Assembly (NCBI GenBank): GCA_963700775.1
Contig: CAVOYU010000002.1
Coordinates: 62,001 to 126,000 of the forward strand
Source: Thermohalobaculum sp963700775
GTDB taxonomy: Bacteria > Pseudomonadota > Alphaproteobacteria > Rhodobacterales > Rhodobacteraceae
Direction: 5' to 3'
DNA: 64,000 nt
Of this stretch, positions 19,810 through 30,322 are shown piece by piece. The notes beneath the pieces are model-generated. The model searched no databases and had not been told where the DNA came from. It saw only the letters and a list, made by a program, of their open reading frames with translations. Numbering within the stretch: the first letter of the stretch is position 1; every line of letters begins with the position of its first letter. Both the position numbers and the translations under genes were made by a program.

Positions 19810-20511
19810 ATGCCGAAGAAGACGCCCTTCGACCGTTCCGTCAAGATCGCGCCGTCGATCCTTTCGGCCGACTTCGCCGATCTCGGCGCCGAGTGCCGCG
19901 CCATCGAGAAGCAGGGGGCGGACTGGGTCCATGTGGACGTGATGGACGGGCACTTCGTGCCCAACCTCACCATCGGCCCCGGGGTCTGCGCGGCGATCCG
20001 GCCCCATATCCAGGGGATCATGGACGTCCACCTGATGATCGCGCCGGCCGACCCCTATCTGGAAGCCTTCGCCAAGGCGGGTGCGGATATCATCACCGTC
20101 CATGCCGAGGCCGGGCCGCATCTGGACCGGTCGCTGCAATTCATCCGGGCGCTCGGCAAGAAGGCGGGCGTGGCACTGAACCCGGCCACGCCGCCGGAGG
20201 CGATCGAGTATGTGCTGGACCGGATCGACCTCGTCTGCGTGATGACGGTCAACCCCGGATTCGGGGGGCAGGGCTTCATCGGGGCGATGCTGCCGAAGAT
20301 CGCCCGGCTGGCCGAGCTGATCGGCGAGCGGCCGGTGCATATCGAGATCGACGGGGGCGTGACGGCGGAGAACGCCGGGAACTGCGTCGCCATGGGGGCG
20401 GACGTGCTGGTGGCGGGCTCGGCGGTGTTCAAGGGCGGGTCGGTGAAGCAGGCGCGGGTCTACGGGGCGAACATCCGGGCGATCCGGAAGGCGGCGAAGT
20501 CGGCGGTATAA
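19810..20511 (+). CDS. rpe: Ribulose-phosphate 3-epimerase
   Basis: Rpe interconverts ribulose 5-phosphate and xylulose 5-phosphate in the pentose phosphate (and, if present, Calvin) pathway. The 233-residue TIM barrel shows PSILSADFADLGAE at the N-terminus, the metal and catalytic segment HVDVMDGHFVPN, MTVNPGFGGQGFI on the phosphate loop, and IEIDGGVTAENA. Start ATG 19810 follows GGAGGC. The gene stands alone between the hydrolase and the convergent efflux gene. Nothing nearby points to Calvin-cycle use. Confidence 0.95.
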   Translation: MPKKTPFDRSVKIAPSILSADFADLGAECRAIEKQGADWVHVDVMDGHFVPNLTIGPGVCAAIRPHIQGIMDVHLMIAPADPYLEAFAKAGADIITVHAEAGPHLDRSLQFIRALGKKAGVALNPATPPEAIEYVLDRIDLVCVMTVNPGFGGQGFIGAMLPKIARLAELIGERPVHIEIDGGVTAENAGNCVAMGADVLVAGSAVFKGGSVKQARVYGANIRAIRKAAKSAV

Positions 20512-20563
20512 GGGGATGTGGGCACGGAGCGGCGGGTTCCGAGAGCCCACCCTGCGCCAGGTC

Positions 20564-23500
20564 TCATTCCGCGGCGCGGACGATGCCGGGGGGCTTCGGC
20601 TGCTGGGTCTCGGTCCAGATGATCTCGGGCACCGGCTCGCGGGCGAGGCGGCGGCGGAGCTGGCGGTCGCGCATCCAGGCCGAGCCGGACCAGCGGCCGC
20701 CGAAGAGGCCGGCGATCCCGTAGAGGCCGGTCAGAAGCCCGGTCCCGAAAAGGCGCCCGAGCCAGACCCGGGCGGCGAGCGCCGCAGGGGTGACGACAAG
20801 CGTCAGCACCGTGGCCAGGCCGAGGCCCCAGACGACGGCGGTGGCGAGCTGGACCCACCAGAGCGCCGTCGGCGCGCCCCGGCTGATGCCGCCGTTCACG
20901 AAGTCGAGGCTCATCGCGAACATCATCGGCAGGAGCCCGGCCATGGTGGTGATGGTGGTCAGCAGCACCGGGCGGATGCGGGCCTCGGCGGTGCGCACGA
21001 TGGCCTCGAGCGGGGGCATCCGGCGCGAGAACTCCTGGAAGGTGTCGATCAGCACGATGTTGTTGTTCACCACGATGCCGGCGAGCGCGACGATGCCGGT
21101 GCCGGTCATGATGATCGAGAACTTCTGGCCCATCACCATCATGCCGATCAGCACCCCGGCGACCGACATCACGACGGCGGACAGAACCAGGACCGAGTTG
21201 TAGAGCGAGTTGAACTGCGCCAGCAGGATCACGAACATCAGGCCCAGCGCGCCGGCGAAGGCCTTGACCAGGAATGCCTGGCTTTCCGCCTGTTCCTCGC
21301 GGTCGCCGGTGAAGCGGGCGGAGACCGAGGCGGGGAAGGGGGCGTCCTCGGCGATCCAGCGCTCGAAGGCCTCGATGGCCGCGATGTCCGAGGTTTCCGC
21401 GTCGACATTGGCCCGAACCAGGAAGTAGCGCTCGCCGTCGCGGCGGTCGATCTGGGCGAGCTTCGGCGCCGGTTCGCGGGAGAGGAAGTTCGAAAGCGGC
21501 ACGAGGCCGCGTTCGGTCGTCAGCTTGAGGCTGTCGAGCGTGGAGAGCCGCCGGTCCTCGCGGGGGAAACGGACGCGGATGTCGAGCTCCTCGTCGGCAT
21601 CCGGCGGGCGGTAGGTGTCGAGGATCGCGCCGCGCGTCACGGCCTGGACCAGCGGCCCGATGGTGGCCACGTCGGCGCCATAGCGCCCGGCATTGGCACG
21701 GTCCACATCGATCTTCCAGTCGATGCCAGGGAGCGGGCGGGTGTCGTCGATGTCGATCAGGCCCGGCGTCTGCCGGAACCGGGCATCGGCGATGGCGGCG
21801 GCGCGGTGCAGGTCGGTCCAGTTGTCGGATCGGACCTCGAGCTGGATCGGCTTGCCTTGGGTCGGGCCATCCTCCTGGAGCTTGATCTCGGCGAGCACGC
21901 CGGGGACGGCCTGGATGCGGCGTTCGATCTCCTGCAGGATCGCATCGCCGGGACCGCGCTGGTTCCACGGCGCGAGCTCGAGCTGGACCTGACCGACCGC
22001 GTCGGGCGGACCCTCCTGACCGCTGCTGTCCGCAAGACCGCCCCCGCCGGAGAAGGCGAAGACGGAACTCCACGCCCGGAACCGACATCACCGCCTGCTC
22101 GGTGGCGCGGACCATGCGGTCGCGCTCCTCGAGGCTGAGATTGCCGCGGGCGCGGACATAGACGATGGCACGTTCGGGGTCGGTCTTGACGAAGAACTCG
22201 ACCCCGGCGTTATGGGTGCCGTAGTAGCTGAACACTCCGGCCATCATCGCGGCGGCGAGGCCGAGGGCGACGAAGGGGCCGATCGGGTTCAGGACAATCG
22301 CGCCGATGGCCTTGCCGAACAGGCCCCGGCGGTAGATCTCGGGGGGCTGCGGCGGCCGGCTGGCCCGGCCGATCACGCGGAGCCGGGCCTGGTTCAGCAT
22401 GCGGCTGATCCGGCCGGCCACGCCACCCAGCACCGGCAGGTAGATCAGCGCCACGATCAGCGAGGCGGTGAGCACGAAGATCAGCGTGATCGGGAGCTGG
22501 CCCATGAACTCGCCCGGCATTCCCGGCCAGAACAGCATCGGCAGGAAGGCGCAGAGAGTCGTGGCGGTGGAGGAGACGATCGGCCAGAACATTCGCCGCG
22601 CCGCCTCGGTATAGGCGGACATCGGGCCGGCGCCCTCGGCAATGCGTCGGTCGGCGTATTCGACGACGACGATGGCGCCGTCGACCAGCATGCCGACGGC
22701 CAGGATCATGCCGAACATGGTCATGTTGTTGACGCTCATGCCCAACGCCGCCATCAGCCCGAAGCTGAGCAGGAAGGAACAGGGGATGGCGATGCCGACC
22801 AGCAGCGCCGAGCGGAAGCCAAGCGAGGCCAGCACCACGATCATCACCAGGAGGACCGCGGTCAGGACGCTGGACTCGAGCTGGCCGACCATGTCCTTGA
22901 CCCGGGCGGACTCGTCCATCGAGAAATCCACCTGCACGGCACGCCGGAGCGGCTCGGGCCAGGCGGCGACGAACTCCTCGACGGTCGACCGGACCGCGGC
23001 GACGGTGGCGATGATGTTCTCGCCGAGGCGCTTGCGGACCTGCAGCGAGATCGACTTCTCGCCGTTGAATCGGGCGTGGCCGGTGGCGTCCTCGAAGGTG
23101 CGGCGGATGTCGGTCACGTCGCCGAGGCGGACCACCCGGTCGCCGTTCACCTTGACCGGCAGGTTGTAGATGTCCTCGATGGTCTCGATCGAGCCCGGGA
23201 CGGTGATCGAGAATTCGGCCGTGGCGCTTTCGACCGAGCCGGCGGCGATGAGCTGGTTGTTGCGGTCGAAGACCGACAGCAGGTCCTGGGCGGTGACGCC
23301 GTAGGATTCGAGCTTGAGGGGATCGATCAGCACCTCGACCATCTCGTCGCGGTGGCCGGTGATCTCGGCCTCGAGCACCGAGGACAGCGCCTCGATGTCG
23401 CGCTGGAGGTCCTTCGAGAGCCGGAGCAGGGTGCGTTCCGGCACCTCGCCGGACAGCGAGACCACAAGCACCGGGAACTGGGAGAGGTTGACCTCCTGGA

Positions 23501-23885
23501 TGGTCGGCTCCTCGGCGTCGGACGGGAATTCGGCCTGGGCCTGGTCGACCTTGTCGCGGACATCCGCCAGCGTCGCCTGCTTGTCCCAGCCGAAATCGAA
23601 CTCCAGCAGCAGGCCGGCATGGTTCTCGGAGGCGATGCCGGTCATCTGCTTGAGGTCGTCGAGGCCGCGCAGCTCGGTCTCGAGCGGCTTGACCAGCAGG
23701 CGTTCGGCGTCGCGGGCGGAGACGCCGGGCAGAGGGACCGAGACGTAGAGCACCGGCACGTCGATGTTGGGCGAGCCCTCCTTCGGCAGCGACTGGTAGG
23801 CGATCCAGCCCGCAACCATCGAGAACAGGATGAAGCCGAGCACCATCCGTGCCCGGGCGGCTGCCCAGTCGACGATGCCGGTCAT
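20564..23885 (-). pseudogene. RND efflux inner-membrane transporter, interrupted by one frameshift
   Basis: The conceptual product is an about 1106-residue AcrB/MdtC-type RND pump that extrudes substrates with proton-motive force. The N-terminal part (23885 to about 22067) has the first membrane span, porter domain and the RND central membrane block (GMILAVGMLVDGAIVVVEYA). The C-terminal part (to 20564) contains FVILLAQFNSL, VVNNNIVLIDTF and the last spans. The frame breaks near 22066, where removing one base restores VESVFAFSGGGG, so a single +1 insertion explains it. ATG 23885 overlaps the stop of the membrane-fusion gene (ATGA). I think a sequence error is likelier than a real null allele, but cannot prove it. 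Confidence 0.82.
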
Positions 23886-24979
23886 TGCAGAGCCGTCCGG
23901 TCGACCGGCGTCGGCGCGACGCCGCGGCCGTCGCGGACGAACTCCTGGCCGACGACGATGATGTCGGCGCTGTCGGGCAGGCCGGCCACCCAGACACCGT
24001 CGGTGACGTCGCGGATGATCCGGACCGGGACGAAGCGGGCCAGGCCGTCGACCGCGACGCGCACACCGAGGCGGCCGTCGTCGTCGAGGGTCAGGGCGGA
24101 TTGCGGGATCAGATGCGCGACCTCGGCCGGCAGGTCGATCTGGAGCTCGGCGGTCATTCCGTCGCGAATCCGCCCATCCTCGTTCGGGAGTGTGACCTCG
24201 ACCTCGAAAGTGCGGGTCTCGGGGTCGGAAACACGGCTGATGAACGAGATCTCGCCCGGAATGGTGCGGCCGTTGATCAGCCGGGCGATCGCCCGTTGGC
24301 CGAGTGCGATCTGGTCGACCTCCTGCTCGGAGACAAAGCCCGAGACCTTGACCCGGCTGAGGTCGATCACCTTCGCGCAACTGTCGCCCGGGCCGAGCCG
24401 CGAGCCGAGCTCGGCGGTGTCGGACTCCAGAACGCCGTCGAAGGGCGCGGAGATGACCAGGCGCGAAATGTCGAGCTTTACCAGGTCGACCGCGGCTTGA
24501 GCCGCCTCAAGCTGGGCTTGGCGGGCCATGCGCGTGGTCTCGGCGGCAAATCCCTTCTGGCTGAGCGTGGTCGCGGCGTCGGCTTCGACCAGGGCCTCCG
24601 CGAGACTGGCCTCGGCCTCGAGGAGCTGGGCCCGGCGGGCGCCGGGATCGAGCTCGCAGAGCACCTCGCCGGTGGTCACGGTGGCGCCCTTCCGGATCGG
24701 CTGAGAGATCACCAGGCCGGCGGTCTCGGCAGGGACCGAGACATTGCGGATGGCGACCGTGCGACCGCGGAGCGTGAGGGTGTTAACGGTTGGCGTGGCC
24801 TGGCTCGCCAGCACCATCACCGGCACCGGCAGGTCATCGGCGTCATCGGCCGGAGCGGCTGAGAGGACAACCGGATTGACCTCGGCGGGAGTCCCCGGGC
24901 CGGTATCATGGCGCAGGGAGAACCAATAATAGATCCCGCCTGCGATCAGCAGCGCGATGAGCAGCGATGTCAGGCGCAT
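23882..24979 (-). CDS. RND efflux periplasmic adaptor (HlyD/membrane fusion family)
   Basis: The 365-residue adaptor links the RND pump to an outer-membrane channel. It has an N-terminal membrane anchor (residues 2-20), a lipoyl-like half (VPAETAGLVISQPIRKGATV and the matching ISAPFDGVLESD), a short coiled-coil hairpin rich in Ala, Glu and Leu between them, and a beta-barrel domain. ATG 24979 is preceded by GGAGAGG; an upstream in-frame methionine at 25138 is rejected because the added 53 residues are arginine-rich and unlike the family. It is first in a two-gene operon with the pump. No outer-membrane component or regulator is adjacent, and the 254 bases before panB hold no clear operator. 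Confidence 0.87.
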   Translation of the reverse strand: MRLTSLLIALLIAGGIYYWFSLRHDTGPGTPAEVNPVVLSAAPADDADDLPVPVMVLASQATPTVNTLTLRGRTVAIRNVSVPAETAGLVISQPIRKGATVTTGEVLCELDPGARRAQLLEAEASLAEALVEADAATTLSQKGFAAETTRMARQAQLEAAQAAVDLVKLDISRLVISAPFDGVLESDTAELGSRLGPGDSCAKVIDLSRVKVSGFVSEQEVDQIALGQRAIARLINGRTIPGEISFISRVSDPETRTFEVEVTLPNEDGRIRDGMTAELQIDLPAEVAHLIPQSALTLDDDGRLGVRVAVDGLARFVPVRIIRDVTDGVWVAGLPDSADIIVVGQEFVRDGRGVAPTPVDRTALQ

Positions 24980-25233
24980 CCGATCCTCTCCGGTCCGCGT
25001 GCCGAGGGACGGGGCCCCTGCGTCGGATATTTCGGTACAACGCCAAGATAGGCGTCTTCCGTCACGTGGAAAAGGGGTGACGCCGCGTCGGGTTGGCCGG
25101 CGGGACGCAAAATGCCGCTCAAAGCGGTGCAAAGACACACTTCTGCAACGGCCGGCGGCGGGCTAAGGTCGTCGGGTTGCAGGATGCCCCGGCTTCAGCA
25201 GCGCCGGCCCTCTCCGACCCCGAGGAAGCGACC

Positions 25234-26097
25234 ATGTCGACCCAGAGCACGATCTCGAAGAAATCGGCAATCACCAATCCGGACCAGGGCTCCGAAGTGC
25301 CGCGCAAGCGCATGACGGTGCCCGACTTCATGGCCCGGAAGGGCGGCGAACCGCTGGTCTGCCTGACCTCCTACACCGCCCATGTGGCCCATATCTGCGA
25401 TCAGGTCTGCGACCTGCTGCTGGTGGGCGACAGTCTGGGGATGGTGATCCACGGAATGCCGAACACCCTGGGCGTCACGCTCGAGCACATGATCATGCAT
25501 GGCCAGGCGGTAGTGCGGGGCGCCGACAAGGCGCTGGTGGTGGTGGACATGCCGTTCGGGTCGTTCGAGGAAAGCCCGGAGGTGGCGTTCCGCAATGCCT
25601 CGCGGGTGGTGAAGGAGACCGGCTGCCACGCGGTGAAGCTGGAGGGTGGCGTCGAGATGGCGCCAACGATCCAGTACCTGGCGCGTCGCGGCATCCCGGT
25701 GATGGCCCATATCGGGCTGATGCCGCAGGCGATGAACACCGCCGGCGGCTACAAGGCGGTGCGCGACGAGGCGCATTTCGACGCGGTGATGGCCGATGCC
25801 AGGGCGGTCGAGGCGGCGGGCGCCTTCTCGGTGGTGGTCGAGGGCGTCGCGGCGCCGCTGGCGGACCGGATCACCCAGGCGGTGAGCATCCCGACCATCG
25901 GCATCGGCGCTTCGGCCAAGTGCGACGGGCAGATCCTGGTGTTCGAGGACATGGTCGGGCTGATGCCGCGGGTGCCCACCTTCGTGAAGCGCTACGGCAC
26001 CATGGAGGAGATGATGAAGGCCGCGGTGAGCCAGTACGCAGAGGAGGTGCGTTCGCGCAATTTCCCGGCGCCCGAGCATACCTACAAGCCGAGATGA
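25234..26097 (+). CDS. panB: Ketopantoate hydroxymethyltransferase
   Basis: PanB (3-methyl-2-oxobutanoate hydroxymethyltransferase) makes ketopantoate for pantothenate and coenzyme A synthesis. The 287 residues contain TSYTAHVAHICDQVCDLLLV, the metal-binding VGDSLGMV, MPFGSFEESPE, the KLEGGVEMAPTI block and GIGASAKCDGQILVFED, all characteristic of PanB. The start at ATG 25234 has GAGGAAG upstream. The N-terminus carries about 25 extra residues before the conserved KRMTVPDFMARK. panC is not adjacent. It is divergent from the efflux operon. Confidence 0.93.
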   Translation: MSTQSTISKKSAITNPDQGSEVPRKRMTVPDFMARKGGEPLVCLTSYTAHVAHICDQVCDLLLVGDSLGMVIHGMPNTLGVTLEHMIMHGQAVVRGADKALVVVDMPFGSFEESPEVAFRNASRVVKETGCHAVKLEGGVEMAPTIQYLARRGIPVMAHIGLMPQAMNTAGGYKAVRDEAHFDAVMADARAVEAAGAFSVVVEGVAAPLADRITQAVSIPTIGIGASAKCDGQILVFEDMVGLMPRVPTFVKRYGTMEEMMKAAVSQYAEEVRSRNFPAPEHTYKPR

Positions 26098-26165
26098 CCA
26101 TTGGCCTTTCCTTCCGGGCGCGGCGGCGCTAAACCACAGCCCGCGACGCTGCTAGGAGACGATCT

Positions 26166-26827
26166 GTGAGCGAGACTCGACTCCTTCATTCAGGAAGTGA
26201 CCGAAGAGGTGCGCCACGACCGGATGTTCCGGCTGTGGAAGAAATACGCGCCGTACGGCATCGCCGCCGTAGCGGCGGCGGTCGCGGCCTCGGGCGGCTG
26301 GACCTGGATGAAGCACCGCGAGGCCGAGAAGGCGCGCGCGGCCGGCGCCGCTTTCCTGTCGACGGAGCTCGAACTCGGTGGAGAAGGAAAGGGAACTGGT
26401 CGCCATGATCCAGGGGCCCGCAGCGGTCGTCGCGCGGTTGCGGCTGGCGGGCGTTATGGCGGAGCAGGGCGACACGGAGGGCGCCGCGGCGCTTTACAGC
26501 GAGATCGGGGCGGAGCCGGGGCTCGATCCGGCTTACAGGGATCTGGCGCGGCTCCAGGCGGTGCGGGTGAGCGCCGCCTCCATCGACCCCGCGCAGGCGG
26601 TCGAGGAACTCGAGCCGCTGTTGGCCGAGGGCGCGCCCTACCGGCTGCTGGCGCTGGAGTTGCGCGCGGTGATCCGTATCAATGCGGGCGAGACCGAAGC
26701 GGGCCATGCGGATCTGGCGGCGATCTTGCAGGATCCGGGGGCGACTCCGGGATTGCGCGACAGGGCCACGGCGCTCTTGCTGAGCAGCGGCGGCGAGGTG
26801 CCGGTGACGGCGACCCTGGTGCAGTGA
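26166..26827 (+). pseudogene. YfgM-like TPR membrane protein, interrupted by two frameshifts
   Basis: A TPR_21/YfgM-type protein: a short cytoplasmic N-terminus, one membrane span (KKYAPYGIAAVAAAVAASGG) and a periplasmic helical-repeat domain (ARLRLAGVMAEQGDTEGAAAL and onward). These proteins associate with the Sec/BAM pathways and usually precede bamB and der, as here. Starting from GTG 26166, the frame must change once between 26168 and 26179 (one base too many before DSFIQEV) and again near 26375 (one extra G before EKERELV). The downstream open part is 26378-26827. Both breaks fit +1 insertions, so the gene may be intact in the organism. Confidence 0.72.
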
Positions 26828-26868
26828 CGGCGGTCGGGAAACGGCGCGGAGACAGGCAGGAGAATGTA

Positions 26869-28197
26869 ATGCGCAGCTCTGGTGTGTTGGCGCCGCGGTT
26901 CCGGCCGCTTGCCCTTGGCTTCGCGGTCCTGGCGGTGATGTCCGGCTGCGGGATCTTCGACGACGATGAAATTCTCGAGGGCGAGCGCATCAGCCTGCGC
27001 GCGGACCCGGCGGGCGCCGCGCCGACGGTGGCCGAGGAGGCGCCGCTGCCCGAGGCGGTGACGAATGTCGACTGGACCCAGACCAACGGCACGCCGACCC
27101 ACAATCTGGGCCATCTCACCGGCCCGGTGACCCTGTCCCAGGCATGGTCCGAGAACGCCGGGACCGGCAACAGCCGGAATGGCGCCATCACGAGCGCGCC
27201 GATCGTGGTCGACGGCACGGTCTTCACGCTCGACGCCGAAGCCAGCCTGTCGGCGTTCGATGCCAGTACGGGCACGCGGCGGTGGAGCACCAGCCTGGTG
27301 CCCGAGGGCGAGCGCGGACAGGAAGGCTTCGGCGGCGGGCTCGCGGCGGATGGCGGCAACATCTACGCGACAACCGGGTTCGGCGAGATGCTGGCGGTCA
27401 GCCCGGCTTCAGGCGAGATCCTCTGGCGCCAGAGTTTCGGTGCTCCGTTCCGCGCGGCGCCGGCGGCACGCGACGGGATCGTGGTGGCGGTCACGCGCGA
27501 CAACACGGCGATCGCCGTCGATGGCGCGAACGGCAAGGTGCGCTGGCGGCAGCGGTCGGCGACCTCTGATGCGGGATTCCTGGGTGGTGCCAGCCCGGCC
27601 TTCGCGGGGCCGATGGTGGTGCTTCCCTACGGCTCGGGCGAGCTGGTGGGGGCCGAAGCCCTGAGCGGCCGGCGGCTGTGGAGCGCAGTGCTGAGCGGCG
27701 GCCGGATGGGCATGGCGCGCTCGTCGATCACCGACGTGTCGGGCGACCCGGTGCTGGCCGGCCCATTTATCGTGGCGGCAAACCAGAGTGGGCGAATGAT
27801 TGCCATCGATGCCCGTAACGGCCAGCGCGTCTGGACCCGCAGCATCGGTTCCTCGGCGCCGCTGTGGGCCGCCGGCGACACGATCTTCCTGGTCTCTGAC
27901 ACCGCGATGCTGATGCGGATCTCGGTACGCGACGGGCGAACGCTGTGGGCCAAGCAGCTTACCGCCTTCACCGATCCGGATGACCGCGAGGGCGCGATCA
28001 GCTATTCCACGCCGGTGCTGGTCAACGGGCATCTGATCCTGACCGACAGCGAGGGGAGCATCTATTCCTACGATGCGAATACCGGGGTCGGCGGCGAGGT
28101 CAAACGGATCAGCGGCGGCTCGGCGACCGGACCCGTGGTTGCTAACGGCATGATCTTCATCCTGTCGGACAGCGGAGTGCTCTACGCGTTTCGCTGA
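26869..28197 (+). CDS. bamB: Outer membrane assembly lipoprotein BamB (PQQ-repeat propeller)
   Basis: BamB is the beta-propeller lipoprotein of the BAM complex, which inserts beta-barrel proteins into the outer membrane. The 442-residue product has a signal peptide ending in the lipobox VMSGC (C27) and about eight blade repeats containing tryptophan-docking motifs of PQQ type, such as GTRRWSTSL, GEILWRQSF and GRTLWAKQL. ATG 26869 follows AGGAGAA. The preceding YfgM-like gene and the following der give the conserved yfgM-bamB-der order. Confidence 0.9.
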   Translation: MRSSGVLAPRFRPLALGFAVLAVMSGCGIFDDDEILEGERISLRADPAGAAPTVAEEAPLPEAVTNVDWTQTNGTPTHNLGHLTGPVTLSQAWSENAGTGNSRNGAITSAPIVVDGTVFTLDAEASLSAFDASTGTRRWSTSLVPEGERGQEGFGGGLAADGGNIYATTGFGEMLAVSPASGEILWRQSFGAPFRAAPAARDGIVVAVTRDNTAIAVDGANGKVRWRQRSATSDAGFLGGASPAFAGPMVVLPYGSGELVGAEALSGRRLWSAVLSGGRMGMARSSITDVSGDPVLAGPFIVAANQSGRMIAIDARNGQRVWTRSIGSSAPLWAAGDTIFLVSDTAMLMRISVRDGRTLWAKQLTAFTDPDDREGAISYSTPVLVNGHLILTDSEGSIYSYDANTGVGGEVKRISGGSATGPVVANGMIFILSDSGVLYAFR

Positions 28198-28224
28198 GCG
28201 GGCGGGAGCAGCCGGGGACCGGCA

Positions 28225-29598
28225 ATGACTTTCAAGATGGCGATCATCGGGCGCCCGAACGTGGGCAAGTCGACGCTGTTCAACCGGCTGGTCGGCCGGC
28301 GGATCGCGCTGGTCGACGACCAGCCGGGCGTCACCCGCGACCTGCGCGAGGGCGAGGCGAAGCTGGGCGATCTGAGCTTCACCGTGATCGACACCGCCGG
28401 GTTCGAGGAGATCACCGACGAGAGCCTGCCGGGCCGGATGCGCAGGCTGACCGAGCGGGCCATCGCCGAGGCCGATCTGTGCCTGTTCCTGATCGACGCG
28501 CGGGCCGGGGTGACGCCGAGCGACGAGGTGTTCGCCGACCTGCTGAGGAAGCGCGGCGCGAAGGTGATACTGGCCGCCAACAAGGCCGAAGGGCGCGCCG
28601 GCGAGGCGGGGATCTACGAAGCCTATGGGCTGGGGCTGGGCGAGGTCATCGGCATCTCGGCCGAGCATGGCGAGGGGATGGGCGATCTCTACGCGGCGTT
28701 GCAGCCCTATGCCGACCGGTTCGCGGCCGAGGCTTCCGCGGACGAGTTCGATCCGGACTCGGAGGAGGACGCGCTGGCCGAGCACCGGCCGTTGCAGATC
28801 GCCGTGGTGGGGCGGCCGAACGCCGGCAAGTCGACGCTGGTGAACGCGATCATCGGCGAGGAGCGGCTGCTGACCGGGCCGGAGGCCGGGATCACGCGGG
28901 ACGCGATCGCGGTGACCTGCGACTGGGGTGGGCGGGCGTTCCGGGTGTTCGATACCGCGGGCCTCAGGAAGCGCGCCCGGGTGCAGGAGAAGGTCGAGAA
29001 GCTTTCGACCGGCGACGCGGTCAGGGCGATCCGGTTCGCCGAAGTGGTGGTCGTGCTGATGGACGAGGCCAGCGCCTTCGAGACCCAGGACCTGCGGATC
29101 GCCGACCTGGCCGAGCGTGAGGGCCGGGCGGTGGTGATCGCGGTCAGCAAGTGGGACCTGGTCGAGGACAAGCCGGGCCGCAGCCGGGAGCTGCGGGAAA
29201 TGCTCGAGCGGCTGCTGCCGCAGTTGAACGGCGCACCGCTGGTGCCGGTCTCGGCCGTGACAGGGCGAGGGCTCGACCGGCTGCGCGACGCGATCCTGGA
29301 GATGCACCGGGTCTGGAACCAGCGGATCTCGACCGCCAACCTGAACCGCTGGCTGATCGAGGCCGTGGAGCAGCACCCGCCGCCGGCGGCCTCGGGCCGG
29401 CGGATCCGGCTGCGTTTCATGACCCAGGTGAAGGCACGGCCACCGAGCTTCGTCGCCTGGTGCTCGAAGCCGGAGGCGCTTCCGGAGAGCTATGTTCGCT
29501 ACCTGGTCAATGGCCTGCGCGACAGCTTCGGGCTGAAGGGGGTGCCGATCCGGTTCGCCCTGCGGAAGGGCGAGAACCCCTACGCGCCGAAGCGCTGA
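28225..29598 (+). CDS. der: Ribosome biogenesis GTPase Der (EngA)
   Basis: Der is an essential GTPase with two tandem G domains and a KH-like domain, acting in 50S subunit maturation. The 457 residues show G1 motifs GRPNVGKST (residues 9-17) and GRPNAGKST (about residue 195), the two G3 motifs DTAGFEE and DTAGLRK, and the NKAE and SKWD G4 motifs. The C-terminal part VPIRFALRKGENPYAPKR is typical. Start ATG 28225, 27 bases after bamB. It is convergent with the SDR gene 22 bases downstream. Confidence 0.95.
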   Translation: MTFKMAIIGRPNVGKSTLFNRLVGRRIALVDDQPGVTRDLREGEAKLGDLSFTVIDTAGFEEITDESLPGRMRRLTERAIAEADLCLFLIDARAGVTPSDEVFADLLRKRGAKVILAANKAEGRAGEAGIYEAYGLGLGEVIGISAEHGEGMGDLYAALQPYADRFAAEASADEFDPDSEEDALAEHRPLQIAVVGRPNAGKSTLVNAIIGEERLLTGPEAGITRDAIAVTCDWGGRAFRVFDTAGLRKRARVQEKVEKLSTGDAVRAIRFAEVVVVLMDEASAFETQDLRIADLAEREGRAVVIAVSKWDLVEDKPGRSRELREMLERLLPQLNGAPLVPVSAVTGRGLDRLRDAILEMHRVWNQRISTANLNRWLIEAVEQHPPPAASGRRIRLRFMTQVKARPPSFVAWCSKPEALPESYVRYLVNGLRDSFGLKGVPIRFALRKGENPYAPKR

Positions 29599-29620
29599 GC
29601 GCCGCCGCGGCGACCGACGT

Positions 29621-30322
29621 TCAGAGCTGCACCCGCCCGCCCGCCGAGAAGCTGCCGGCGCCGATCTGCGCCATGAGCCGCGCGGCGGCGTCGTCGATCG
29701 GGCAGAGCCGGGCCCGGTCCTCGCCGGGGTAGAAGCGGGCGCGGAGCGCTGTCGGCATCGGCGGGGGCACCACCTCGGCGATCGCCATGCGGCTGCCGGA
29801 TTCGGCCGCCCAGGCACGGGTAAGGGCGGACTGGGCTGCCTTCGAGGCAGCGTAGGTGCCGTGGAACTTGGTGCGGTTGGCGGTATCGTCGGCGGCGATC
29901 AGGGCGAGGGCGCGGGTCGAGAGCCTGAGCAGTGGATCGACGATGCGGATCAGGCGCTGGAACGCGCGGACGTTGACGGCAATATCGCGGTCGAGTTCCT
30001 TCGCGTCGATGTGCTCGGCGGGTTGCAGCGGCGCGGCGTGGATCGCGGTGTGGAGCCAGATGTCGGCCCGGCCCCAGCGCTGATGGATCGCGGCGCCGAG
30101 GCGCTCGAGGCCGGGGTCGTCGCAGATGTCGAGCGGCACCAGGGTCGCGGTGCCGCCGGCGTCGCCGATGCGGTCGTCAAGCTCCTCGAGCCCGCCGGTG
30201 GTGCGCGCAACCGCGATCACATGGGCGCCGGCGGCGCCGAGGGCGGCGGCGGCGGCAAAGCCGAAGCCGCGGGAGGCGCCGGTGACAAGGGCGGCCTGGC
30301 CGTCGAGGAGGCGGCCGTTCAT
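29621..30322 (-). CDS. Short-chain dehydrogenase/reductase (downstream of purF, second)
   Basis: A 233-residue SDR oxidoreductase with the nucleotide-binding TGASRGFG (residues 14-21) and the catalytic YAASK in GTYAASKAAQSALTRAW. The usual catalytic serine is less clear: the strand reads ALALIAADDTANRTK, with alanines where a serine normally sits, so activity may be altered. Substrate unknown. ATG 30322 overlaps the stop of the preceding SDR gene (ATGA), so it is co-translated with it in a purF-SDR-SDR operon. It is convergent with der. Confidence 0.8.
   Translation of the reverse strand: MNGRLLDGQAALVTGASRGFGFAAAAALGAAGAHVIAVARTTGGLEELDDRIGDAGGTATLVPLDICDDPGLERLGAAIHQRWGRADIWLHTAIHAAPLQPAEHIDAKELDRDIAVNVRAFQRLIRIVDPLLRLSTRALALIAADDTANRTKFHGTYAASKAAQSALTRAWAAESGSRMAIAEVVPPPMPTALRARFYPGEDRARLCPIDDAAARLMAQIGAGSFSAGGRVQL

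Noticed and set aside
23882..25138. Longer start of the efflux adaptor at 25138
   Set aside because: The extra 53 residues are Arg-rich and unlike the family, while ATG 24979 has GGAGAGG and is directly followed by a membrane anchor.
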